From Plantago elongata (taxonomy: Eukaryota; Streptophyta; Magnoliopsida; Lamiales; Plantaginaceae), in contig JAYMSP010001714.1 in NCBI GenBank assembly GCA_036897095.1, positions 1-29,460 on the forward strand: a DNA stretch of 29,460 nt, given 5' to 3'. Numbering within the stretch: the stretch's first letter is position 1; each line of letters starts with the position of its first letter. Below the pieces are notes generated by a model that saw nothing but the letters and a program-made list of their open reading frames with translations, did not search any database and had not been told where the DNA came from. A program made the position numbers and the translations under genes. Positions 9,817-19,114 of this stretch are shown in pieces.

Positions 9817-11134
9817 ATTGCATTCTGGTTGCAATGTTGACTTAACATCATGATCAACATTGATTGTCTGTCAGTTAGTGAGGTTGTTTTTAGTTTGCTC
9901 TTTGTTCATTTATGTGTTTGTGTGGTCCTGTTCTGTCTTTGTGTGTTCTCAGTTTGGTAAATCTTAGTGGTGATGCGGAGGTCTTGAAAGGCTACTTGAA
10001 ACCAAGGTTGAAGGAAATGGAGTGACTTGGGTGTTTGGCTCATGTAAAACCCAGCGATGCTGTTTTATGGACTTTTTACTCATCTGCCTTGATTCGCATT
10101 TGATGTTGCCCCCGTTGTTGTTTTTTATTGTGGTTGTGCACCGGAACTACTAGATACAATCTACTTTTATACTAGGGTGCGTGGGGTTCCGGCTGCCCGC
10201 ATTGGGTGTGATTGTTTTCTTGAGGTGATTTCTATAAAGGTGAGACAGATAATGTGCATGCATTGGGATACTAGGGTGTATAGAGTTCCGGCTACCTGCA
10301 TTTAGTCCTATGTGCACACCTGTTTTACTAATAGAGTTTGTGATACTGTTGGGGTGTATACGACTCTGGTTGGGGCAACGTTAGATGTGTTTCATGTTGC
10401 ATTCTATCTCGCTCTATCTTGCCTCCAGCATCGATGGTGTTGATCGGACCAGCATTCTTGGAGCTTAGTGACTGACTAACTTACAATAAGAGTGGTTTGA
10501 TTTACCAATGTTGTCTTCACTGTTGAGACAACATTCTGGTCATCATTGGCAGTTCCTGGAGTACTTGTTGCTTATTATCTGCCTTTGCATAGTTGCTCTT
10601 ATGTGCTTTTTGGTCTGGGTTTGAGGGGGAGTCATAGGTTATTAGTTGGGCTATGTTAGTGGTTCTCTGCTCTTTCGTATTGAGTCACTGTTTGGTCATT
10701 TGAGAGAAAAGTCAACCTTCCTAGTGTCTGTCCCTTATATCTTTTCACTTTGACTCAACTAATATTGTATCAGTAACAACTTTAAATCTTGATTAACAGT
10801 TGCGTACATAATTTTTTTTATGTGCTTTGATATATCCTATACAGGTTTTCATGAGAGCAAACCCAACCCAAAAGTGACCCAACTATGACAAAAAACTACC
10901 AATTTGGACCTGCTACTTCAGTTGGCCCATTATCTCTCATTCCCTCCGAAAAATCCAGTCCACTAAACACTATCTTACCACTGCACTGTCTTTCACCTTC
11001 TACAAAACTCACTTTTCCCTAATAGAGTTTTCACTTTCACTCTCACCAACAAAAGCTCAAAAATTCACACTGCTCCCTCCCGCTTTTTTTGAGCATCATT
11101 GAACCCAACATATCACTCAACATCAAACTTAACC
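9817..11134 (+). other. Non-coding spacer between pol and envelope-like ORF
   Basis: No sizeable plus-strand frame. It contains short inverted repeats (9832-9862 and 10508-10534), a duplicated ~45-bp block (10169 and 10268), a polypurine tract GAGGGGGAG at 10623-10631, and a pyrimidine stretch ending CTATACAG near 10844 that could be a splice acceptor for an envelope-like mRNA (inference). The last ~200 bp are rich in A and C and resemble a leader. Confidence 0.6.
10169..10312 (+). repeat. Imperfect direct repeat in the Sirevirus spacer
   Basis: ATACTAGGGTG followed by GTTCCGGCT and a GCATT block occurs at 10169 and again at 10268, 99 bp apart. A weaker third trace (GGGGTGTATACGACTCTGG) lies near 10349. 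Confidence 0.6.
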
Positions 11135-13000
11135 ATGTCTAGCCCTACCAAAACTTCCACTCATGTGATCAAAATCTCCCAATCGACCTACCCAGCTCCG
11201 ATTCAAGTCGAAGCCCTAAATTTTGAGATTCCGGTTGAAGAATTGGCTCCCATCGATGAACCTGCCCCAACCACTTTCAATCTCTCATCGGAGACGGTCC
11301 CTGATATTCCTTCTCCCAACGGAAATTCTGAATTTGCTGTTGAAACTAGGGTCTGGGGAAAACTTGAAAGAAGAAAAGGTGTCTAGTGAGACTGTGAAGG
11401 ATATTCCCATCATTGTCCACCTCCGGTGACTGAAAATCCACCTTCTAAGGAAAACCTTGAGGCCAATCGGGAATCTGATCATGTTGGGGAAAATGAAGGT
11501 GATGATGTTGAAACCACTTCTGATGATGATGTGCATGTTGAGCACAATGTTGATGATATAGTTAACGACAGTGTTGAGGAGAATGTTGAGAAGGTTGTGG
11601 ATAACTTGGAGGATTCTGAGAAAACCCTTTTGGACAATATGGATGTTGACCACATTGTTGGGTCAACATCGGCTGTGAATCAAGCTACTGAAAATCCCCT
11701 TTCTCACCACAGTGAAGAGATTGGATATGAGGATACAGAGGATTCTGAAGACTATGTTGCTGAGGACATGGCTGAGTCAGAAGATAAGTCAATGGATACT
11801 GAAGACTCTGCAATGGAAGAGGTAATTTGAACCTAAAATTCATGTTGAAACTGGTATAGGCCCTGATTGGATTGATGCTTCTTTTGACTTCTGCTTTTAT
11901 TCTCAAGAGAACTCTTATAAGTATGAAGAGTTGGCCAATAGGGCAATAGATGTTGAGAGAATAATAGATGAAAAGGAGTTTCAAAACTACAATTTGATTG
12001 AATATATGCATGATAGGAAGTTGTACAATGTTATTACTTCTTATGCTCTTTACATTGATGTTGTTGTTAAGGAGTTTTATGCCAATCTTCCTGATACTTT
12101 TGGAGATCCTAGTAGTAAAATGTACCATACTATGTAAATGAGAGGAGAGGTTTACACTATTAGGGCTGAGGATATCAACTATGTGTTGTATAGAAAGAGG
12201 AGAGAGGTTGAAACCCCTTTGGATGTTACTTTGGATGATGTTTCTAAGGAACTCACTCTGAACAAGGTTCAAACTTGGGAGAAGGGTACACTTCCCTTGA
12301 AATATTGTTCCTCTTTGGTGTCTGTTCTGGCTAGGCTCTGCATTTACAATTGGTCGAGCACTGCCAACAACAACCAGTTGAGTCAAGAAGCTGGAACTCT
12401 CTTGTATAGGATCAAGATGGGGTTGAATATGAACTTGGGTGAATGGATCCTAGGTCACTTGGATAGTTACAAGAACAAAGGAGATGTTAGTCACTTGATT
12501 CTGCCTACAACCATCTTTGTTGTTCTCAAAATTCAAGCACTGGAAGTGTTTGTAAGGGAACTATTGAAAACAAGTTCCAAAAGGTTGGTGTGAATTGGCA
12601 ATTACTGACCACTGTTGAAAGGGTATGTGATCTCCCTTGGGTTGCTCCTACTGTGGATGAGGAACCAGAAGCTATGGATGAAGGCAATGAGCCTGTTCAT
12701 ACTGCTGATGAAGCTGGTCCCTCCAACATTGTTGTAAAAACTGGCAATGTTGAGGTCAATGTTGACAACACTGTTGACCCAACACTCATTCCCAGTGTTG
12801 AATCTCTTTCTGCAGGTACATTCACCGAAGGAGATATGATGGCTTTGATGCAGATCAAGCAGTTAGATGCCCTGAATGTCAGACTTCAGGAGCAAATCAC
12901 CAACAATTTGATGTTCAAGGCCTTCCTTGTGTCTTCTCTTTCCTCACAAAAAAGGGGGAGATTAGACTTGAAGGCATTTTTAAATTTATATGAACTCTAA
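11135..13000 (+). pseudogene. Sirevirus envelope-like / plant transposon protein ORF, broken
   Basis: Starts at ATG 11135 (MSSPTKTSTHVIKISQ). An N-terminal Pro/Ser-rich part runs to TAG-TGA at 11384-11389. A very acidic Asp/Glu-rich part (11426-11830) follows in the same frame. A frame change then leads to the conserved-looking core (NRAIDVERIIDEKEFQNYN, KEFYANLPDTFGDPS) with a TAA at 12135-12137, then RGEVYTIRAEDINYVLY and YNWSSTANNNQLSQEAGTL to 12593. A third frame gives a tail with a short coiled-coil-like end (MMALMQIKQLDALNVRLQEQ). The core resembles the envelope-like / putative plant transposon protein family of Sireviruses, whose role is unproven. No transmembrane segment or signal peptide is visible. 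At least two frameshifts and two stop sites. Confidence 0.75.
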
Positions 13001-13192
13001 TTGTTATTAATTGGTCTGTAATAGCTAACAACTCAGTACTCTCTGGAATTTATTTTGCTATATGTTTAAGGGGGATACTGACTATTAAGGGGGAGGTAGT
13101 CCTACTTGCTTTACATTCTTATTTTCATCTAATGGCTTGCCTTGTGTTCTTTCTAATGTTTTGTAAAGAAAGACTAAGATTTAGGGGGAGAT
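12951..13192 (+). other. Multiple polypurine tracts before the 3' LTR
   Basis: AAAGGGGGAG (12951), AAGGGGGA (13068), AAGGGGGAGG (13087) and TTAGGGGGAGAT (13181-13192). The last abuts the 3' LTR and is the functional-type plus-strand primer. Repetition of the tract is a published hallmark of Sireviruses. Confidence 0.75.
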
Positions 13193-13933
13193 TGAAAGTG
13201 TCATTGCATAATGCACTTTATATATTAATCATGTCTTTCTTAATTAGTTCAATGGTTGTGTTTGTTTGAGTGTTTATTTTGTAGGAAACGACCTTGGTAA
13301 TTGGACTAATTGTGATCGAAGACTTCCTTTAAGAAGAAGCAAGAGATCAACCACAATATAGAAAGAATCTTCAAGAAAAAGACTAGAAGGAAATATATGG
13401 AAAAAGATCTTCAATGTTGGGATAGTTTTCTTCTAGCTGCCGGCCCAACAAAGCAAAGAAGAAAACCTTTCTTTTGCAGCTGTTCTTTCCCTGATCGAAT
13501 TAGAAGAAGTCGAAGAATCTATATATATAGGTAGAAGGCTGATTTGGGGTACACACACATACGTCAAGACATTACTCTTCATCATACTTTTGTGTCTTTG
13601 CTTTACTAGACTTGTACTTGCTGTCATATTGTGTATGTTCATCAAATAGGCATTTGTGAATCATTTGATGTGATAGTGACTAGAATATTCTTTGTCCGAG
13701 TTTATTCTATGTCTAGTTTTTCGTGAATTGATCATTCATTTTGTGATTGATCATATACCCCTTATGTAATTCCATTATTCTGATTAGTGGAAATTTAGCC
13801 TACGGCACCGTCAACATATTTTATATATGCTGACTTAATTTGTGACAATCATTGTTGACCACATTATTGACTCATCACTAGAGTCAACATAGCTTACAAT
13901 TCCAGTTTGGATCCCGACCCAATAGTTTTAACA
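13193..13933 (+). repeat. 3' LTR of the Sirevirus-type element
   Basis: Pairs with 3728-4473. It keeps ATCTATATATATAGG (around 13517-13531), which the 5' copy lacks, and lacks ~39 bp near 13841 that the 5' copy has. Followed by the target duplication ACCGG. Confidence 0.9.
13519..13530 (+). promoter_or_regulatory. Probable TATA box in the 3' LTR
   Basis: CTATATATATAG at the centre of the LTR, where U3/R promoters of copia elements lie. The homologous bases are deleted from the 5' LTR near 4021. Confidence 0.45.
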
Positions 13934-14330
13934 ACCGGGATATTGGATGAAAAGAAACAAAAACTTCAATTCACAAAGGGGAGGATTCCAAGGACCCCCC
14001 AACGATCGTTTCAACCAATTCAACAAGTAAGGAGACCGCTCTCTCTTAAATTACTCAAATGATAACTGTGAGAACCCGACCTTAAACTCCAACAATACAA
14101 CACCATCGGGATGGTACGATCTAGGAACAAACATACAAGGATTCATGGAAGAATCCAGAGAGCTCATGCGAGCCACAGCTGCAGACATAGTAACCACTAA
14201 CGCAAGGATTGGGAAACTCAAGAAAGAAAATGAAAAAATCCAAGCAATCCTATAACAATTGATAGAGAAGAGCCCCTGCACAAAACAACCATATCACCTG
14301 TGGAAGCATCTGTAGCCTCTGTCAACCACC
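13934..14330 (+). pseudogene. gag, 3' part (gypsy), continued after the copia insertion
   Basis: After the second target duplication the gypsy reading resumes with an Asn/Gln-rich segment (FNSQRGGFQGPPNDRFNQFN). It then shows an amphipathic, Lys/Glu-rich stretch (FMEESRELMRATAADIVTTN, ARIGKLKKENEKIQAIL) encoded around 14140-14253, typical of the tail of Tat/Athila Gag. Stops occur at about 14027 and 14254. No full frame is left. Confidence 0.6.
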
Positions 14331-14388
14331 AAAGGGTCTAAATGCAGTAGAAGGAAAGAACCTAGATGAGAAGAAAGGTGCCCCGACC

Positions 14389-15100
14389 ATGAACCCTCAG
14401 ACTTCTACAGCTGGAACTAAAAAGGTCAGCATTCCTGATAAAAGAAAGGAAGCCACCAATACAATGAATACACCAAAAGTAGGAGTTTGTAAGGTGGCAG
14501 ATACATGGAATCAAGAGACTGAAAACATAAAAGGAAAAGCCCTGGACCGAAAAAGCTTCAACATCCTAGTAGGCTCAGAAATATAAAAGTGATTGCAACT
14601 TTAGACACTGGAGTTGCCGTAAGCACTATTCCTTCAATCTCTTCAGGAGATGAAATACCACCACTAAACTTCAAAGTATACAAGCCAGCATTCTAATGCC
14701 TGATGGCTCCAGTAATAGAGCAACTGGAATAGCTCGAAATGTGCCAGTAAAGCTAGATGAGAAAATCATCTGGACATATTTCATCATCCTCAAATATATT
14801 AGGTAAGATCTGAAAACCGAAGTCGACACAGTTTTACTTGCAGTTAAAATTGATATCAACGTACATAGACGCATTGCAACCTACGAAATAGGAGGTCAAA
14901 CTGGAATGATCAAAGCACTTGACTACTTCCCTTATGATTTTATCCAAAAAGAATATTTACGAGGATATGTAAGACACCTCATAATACATCACGAAAAACC
15001 AAGGAGAGCGGATCCAAAGGTGTTCAGTACCCAGTGCCACACGAGGTATAAATTAATAATTCAGGCTCGAGACTTAAAACAAGCACTACCCGGGATGTAA
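14389..15100 (+). pseudogene. gypsy aspartic protease region, broken
   Basis: A Lys/Thr-rich linker frame (14389-14586) ends just before IATLDTGVAVSTIPS, whose Asp-Thr-Gly at 14604-14612 is a retropepsin active-site triad. Downstream frames give MPDGSSNRATGIARNVPVKL, DEKIIWTYFIILKY and a later PYDFIQKEY, resembling the C-terminal half of a gypsy protease domain. Stops and frame changes separate these parts. The enzyme would process the polyprotein. No RT follows, so pol seems to end here. Confidence 0.55.
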
Positions 15101-16581
15101 CCCGAGGAGAATCGAGATGATTCACCTTTTGAACATTGGAGAAGCTAGCACAAGCCACAACCTTTAACAGCTTACCAGGTAGTACCTTTCCACTCCTCCT
15201 TTTATTTCGCCTATTTGTTGGGGACCATCTATAGCTTAGGTTTGGGGGGGGGGGGGTCATTTTTGTACTACCTTGGTCTGTTTAGTATGTCTAAGTCTAT
15301 TTGATATGTCATCATTTTGTTATGTTTTAGTCTATCTCCCTCAGACAAGCATCCATTGCATGTGTGTAAATTCTTTTGAGTGATTATGCTTTACTTAAGC
15401 ATTTGGCTATTAGTAGTCTGCATGCTTAACTATCAAGGTTCGGTTCTACTGTAAATAGAAAGTATATTTAATAGTGTGATCCAAAAATCCGTGAGAAGCC
15501 TTAGCTGATGAAAAAAATATTATACCGGCGACTGTGAGCTAAAACTCGGGAAGAGCAAACTTTGTTTGCGCCTGATCATACTCATGTGCACTTGATTAGA
15601 TTGGGGATGATGAACGACATGGACATCATTGAAAAATCTACTCAAAGTGCCAAACCCTTTCAAAGGAACAAGTTTGGGGGAGGAGGCTTCCAAAATAAAG
15701 TGGATGAATTACCCACCACAATGAGTTGAAGAGCCAAAAGTGTCAATGTGTCAATGCAAAGAAGATACACCTGTGATGTGACTGCTCTTTCCAAAGCTGC
15801 ATGAAATGTCTCAGAGGTGGATCTGTAGTGCAATGTCATCACCGTTGTCCTGTTGGGCGTGTCCAGATACTATCCAGTATTGGCCACCGAGTCATGAGGG
15901 TTGATGGATGCGTATACCAATCCAGCATGCACAAAAGTGCGGACTTCGATAAAACAGACATTGCCAGAAAATGGAGACCAAAAGAGTCCAATGAGACCAA
16001 CTACTGAATGATGAAATCAAAAGAGTCCAATGAGGCCAACTGGTTAGCACAATCTTGTGTGCAATAATATGGAACAAAAATTGGAAGCAGAATCTAAAAG
16101 ATCTACTCTTGGTCGAAGTGGACGCAAAAGAAGAAGAAAGTCCCATCCCTTTCAATCTGGTCTGGTGCCAAGCATGAGATATTTGAGGCACCTTGTGATG
16201 AAAATCACCTTGCTTATCCTACATAATTTTTGAGTGTAACTCCTATTGGACACTTCCAGGAGTGTGAGTGCACATATATCTTACCCACTTGAGAGGGATT
16301 ACACTGGTAGACTTAAGTTCTATTTACCTTCGAACCGGATTTTGTGAACTTATGTGTGTCTTATTATGAATGCTTGTGTGATACTATAGTATTTAACATT
16401 CCTAGAGTTTATTCCTTGCAATGGTAGTTTCGTGTCTTAGGGGTCTAGAGCAATGTGTTTGTTTATCTATTTATTTGTTTATCTGTTTGTTTGTTTGTTT
16501 GTTTGTTTATCTATTTATTTTTCTTCTAGGCCTTAGTAGAGTCTTTTGCTTGAAGGCAAGCAAAGGTTCATTTAGGGGATT
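15101..16581 (+). other. Non-coding 3' part of the gypsy element
   Basis: No coding resemblance to RT, RNase H or integrase on either strand. It shows a 13-G run in GGTTTGGGGG context (15244-15256), a second AGTTTGGGGGAGG (15670-15682), and a 39-bp-spaced direct repeat of AAAAGAGTCCAATGAG (15980 and 16019). The GTTTGGGGG motif is common before the 3' LTR in plant gypsy elements. The end (TTTAGGGGA, 16571-16579) may be the polypurine tract. Confidence 0.55.
16459..16523 (+). repeat. (TTTG/TTTA)n microsatellite
   Basis: Tetranucleotide run of TTTG with TTTA and CTAT variants just before the 3' LTR. Confidence 0.9.
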
Positions 16582-18178
16582 TGATGAGTGGATTTTGTAC
16601 CATCTCATCTAGTCTTTTTCACCTCCTTTTATTGTTCTTAAGTCTTAGTTTTGATAATAAAGTAGAACTATTTTACTCATTTCGTTCTATCTTGTATTTT
16701 ACAGGTATTTGGTTAAAACGTTCTAATTGATAGCAAAATGATGCATTATATGCACATTTGAATTATCTAACTACTTTGCATGGTGGAGCGATGGAATCAA
16801 GATACCAAGAAATACAGTTGGAAAGAGCGAAATTGAGTCAAAAGAGCTAAACTGAAAAATTCGAGCGAAGATGCTGAGAAGTGCCTCCTCACAACGCGAG
16901 GAGCAGTCGCGTTGCATGCTGCTCGCAATGCGGTCAAGTGCTCGCGTCGTGACGAGCTAACTGCTCGTCGCGACTTGATGAGCTATTTTTCTCCCGCATC
17001 GTTGTAATTCCTGGCGTAGCTACGGAAGCCAAATTACACTGGGAAATCGATCTTCTACTCCCAGTCGACTTCTACTTCAAAGTGGCGATTCCTAGCTCAG
17101 TTCTACTACTTTCTCTTCTATAAATAAAGGCCTAGCCTTCACTTGTAACTTACAACTTTCATAACCACCCTCTCTCAATACACTAGAGAGAGAGATACAG
17201 AGATAAAAAGGCAAAGTTCACTTGAACCTAGCCTTGTTTATATTTTATGTAGAAGACTATTTGTGTCAATTGGGATTCGGATTGTAGCAAGCTCTAAGGT
17301 TGAATACTATCACCTACCTAGGAGTGACAACCATCGGTACTCTGTTCTAATTCAATTTTATCTCGAGAATATGTGTTTACTTCTCCACCCTACTATTATG
17401 AGTAGATAAAACACCCCGCTAAGGGGTGGTGATGAATACAATCATGATTAGCTAGGGGTTTATGCAATTCGATATGCATCAGGATTAATCACTTTGCATA
17501 GGGATTAAACTATTAATCTGGTTATATATAATTGATATTATTTTACATGTAAATTCCTTCATTGCATAACTCGAGCTTTTCCCAAAACTTCTTTATGACC
17601 ATGGGTTTTACGAAAGGGTTGATGCAATCATATATAAACCAGATCAATATGTTTACCCGTAGTATAGTGGAATTGACGACTTGACTAATTCTACCATTAC
17701 CATGATAGTAGTGTGTGAGACATTGAACGATCATGATGCGAGCGCATGAGAAACTTGAGTATAAGTGCATAAGACGCTCGAAGTGATTAACTCATGTGAA
17801 TCATATTCCCCATGCTAATTATCTTGTTGACATCACCACCAAGTAGTTTCTCCAGTAGTACATCTATCGTTTATATCTAATATTTCTTTTCTCTGTTATC
17901 TTCTCTAATCTAAAAACATATAAACTTCACAACACACCAACGCACTCAAACAACTTGCCGTGGACGAAAATAAACCCCCTCTCTCTCTCAAATCTCGCTC
18001 TCTCTTCTCTCATCTCCTTCCTTTATTCTATTTACTAAATTCCTTAAGCCAAAGAAACACCAGGTTAAGTCCTTAGAGAACGACCTCTGGTTATTTCTAT
18101 TATACTACAATTTTAACTTAGTATCTGGATTTGACTCTGGCAAATAAATATATAAATATAAAACTCTGATTTGACACA
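16582..18178 (+). repeat. Complete 3' LTR of the gypsy element
   Basis: Starts TGATGAGTGGATTTTGTACC and ends TTTGACACA, about 1.6 kb. It holds a TATA box (17119-17126), a GC-rich patch with two hairpins (16885-16974) and a CT-rich tract (near 17978). Positions 17288-18178 match the truncated 5' LTR. Confidence 0.85.
17119..17126 (+). promoter_or_regulatory. TATA box of the gypsy LTR
   Basis: TATAAATA followed by AAGGCCT, then a leader with CTCTCTCAATACACTAGAGAGAG. This segment is absent from the truncated 5' LTR. Confidence 0.6.
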
Positions 18179-18231
18179 TCAAGGTCTTTCATCAAATTTG
18201 GACGAAAAGGACAAGATACTCCCTTCATTTA

Positions 18232-18426
18232 TGTTGAGAAATAATTGTAGTGTTATTTCGTATTCAACTGATTGTACATGTGGGGTATATATACAAGTAT
18301 GAGAGAATCTTCTAGAACTTATCTACAAGCTATTTGACTACATCTAGAAGAGTATCTACAACCGATAATACTTTATCTAGTTACAAGTCTAACTAGATAC
18401 AAACTCTCGTATATGTATCTCTAACA
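18232..18426 (-). repeat. LTR of a minus-strand copia element
   Basis: Minus strand starts TGTTAGAGATAC at 18426 and ends TTTCTCAACA at 18232, a 195-bp LTR with TGTT/AACA ends. A TATA box (GTATATATAC, 18285-18294) is present. On the internal side, AAGGGGAG directly precedes the LTR start on the minus strand and is its polypurine tract, so this is the element's 3' LTR. The tract is split by the TRIM insertion: bases 18427-18435 rejoin with 19115 onward. Confidence 0.7.
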
Positions 18427-18435
18427 CTCCCCTTA

Positions 18436-19114
18436 TGTAATGACCTGACCACTAATGAGCCGTGACCTGGCCCGTTGGACCGACAAGGTTACGCATGACT
18501 GTCCCACCACTCGGTATGATATTGTCTGCTTTCGGTCAGAGCCCGCACGGATTTATTTATAGGTTTTTCCAAAAGGCCTCATACGATAGGAGAGTGGTAG
18601 TCTACATATATACCCTTCATCTCTTCCACTCACAAGCGATGTGGGACGTTGGGTATTACAATCTACCCACTCTAAATCTCGACTTCCTCGTCGAGCTTTT
18701 TTGGGGATTGTCCCGGGCCGAAACATTAGTGCATGACTCTAGAGGTGGCTCCCACCACCCATACAATGTAGCACTTTGTCCTGCATGGCAGTTAGTTCCC
18801 GCAATTATGGATAATCCCGCTCTGATTCCATTTGTAATTACCCGGCTACAAATGTGCCGAGACCCAGCCTGTTGGGCCGGCATGGTTACGCATAATTGTC
18901 CCACCACTCGGTATGATATTGTTCACTTTGGGGCGGAGCCTGCACGAATTTGTTTTTTGGTACCATAACTACTTCTATGCTTATGGTATGAGGCCTTTTG
19001 GGAAAATCCAAAAATAAATTCGTGCAGTCTCCGGCCGAAAGTGGACAAATCATACCGAGTGATGGGACAGTCATGCGTAACCTTGTAGACCCAACGGGCC
19101 TAAAGTTCGTTACA
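18436..19114 (-). mobile_element. TRIM-like miniature LTR retrotransposon with an inverted LTR end
   Basis: Flanked by perfect 5-bp target duplications CCTTA (18431-18435 and 19115-19119), with TG...CA outer ends. Minus-strand order: a first LTR copy, a primer-binding-like site TGGAATCAGAGC (18830-18819), a ~170-bp interior with no coding, a polypurine-like GAGTGGGTAGAT (18672-18661) and the other LTR (18660-18436, 225 bp). The first copy is odd: 18833-18966 is in the expected orientation, but 18973-19114 is a third LTR-derived copy in the opposite orientation. Too short for genes, so it depends on proteins of another element. The LTR lacks the 5S-like part of Cassandra TRIMs. Confidence 0.75.
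18866..19098. repeat. Large inverted repeat inside the TRIM
   Basis: Left arm (18866-18970) contains GGTTACGCATAATTGTCCCA and CTCGGTATGATATTGTTCAC; the right arm contains their near-complements. Arms of about 100 bp close around a short loop at TACCATAA...TTATGGTA (about 18961-18988). A transcript through it would fold into a long hairpin. Confidence 0.8.

Larger units (their letters stand above)
3728..13933 (+). mobile_element. Sirevirus-type Ty1/copia retrotransposon with envelope-like ORF
   Basis: Bounded by two ~745-bp LTRs that start TGAAAGTGTC and end TTTTAACA. It is flanked by 5-bp target duplications ACCAG (3723-3727) and ACCGG (13934-13938) that differ at one base. Order inside: primer site, gag with UBN2-like region and zinc knuckle, coiled-coil linker, protease, integrase, RT, RNase H, about 1.3 kb without coding, envelope-like ORF, then several polypurine tracts. 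This copia order, the coiled-coil gag, the extra ORF and the repeated polypurine tracts fit the Sirevirus lineage. All coding parts carry stops or frameshifts, so it is not autonomous. It is inserted into the gag of the surrounding gypsy element. Confidence 0.9.
1641..18178 (+). mobile_element. Decayed Ty3/gypsy LTR retrotransposon (Tat/Athila-like), host of a nested copia
   Basis: Two related LTR copies (1641-2567 and 17288-18178) flank an internal region that starts with a tRNA-Asp-type primer site, then gag, then an aspartic protease remnant. The complete 3' LTR begins TGATGAGTGG, a start common in Tat/Athila-type gypsy elements. Removing the nested copia (3728-13933) leaves about 4 kb of internal DNA, in which no reverse transcriptase, RNase H or integrase is visible. 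Either these were deleted or this is a non-autonomous gag-protease derivative. Target duplications cannot be checked because the 5' LTR has lost its first ~706 bp. Confidence 0.8.

Noticed and set aside
11685-12386. 233-codon minus-strand open frame
   Set aside because: It lies antisense to the envelope-like ORF, has no family resemblance, and its Ile/Leu/Asn-rich content follows from the sense coding.
16421-16612. 63-codon frame with a hydrophobic stretch
   Set aside because: The hydrophobic run is the translated TTTG/TTTA microsatellite.
18436-18660. Cassandra TRIM with an embedded 5S rRNA-like promoter
   Set aside because: The LTR shares only general features such as CCCACATCG and AAGGCCTTTTGG-like words; no 5S-type box A/C segment is present.
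18462-18968. 168-codon plus-strand open frame
   Set aside because: It runs through the TRIM LTR, interior and second LTR; the translation simply repeats the LTR words and resembles no protein family.
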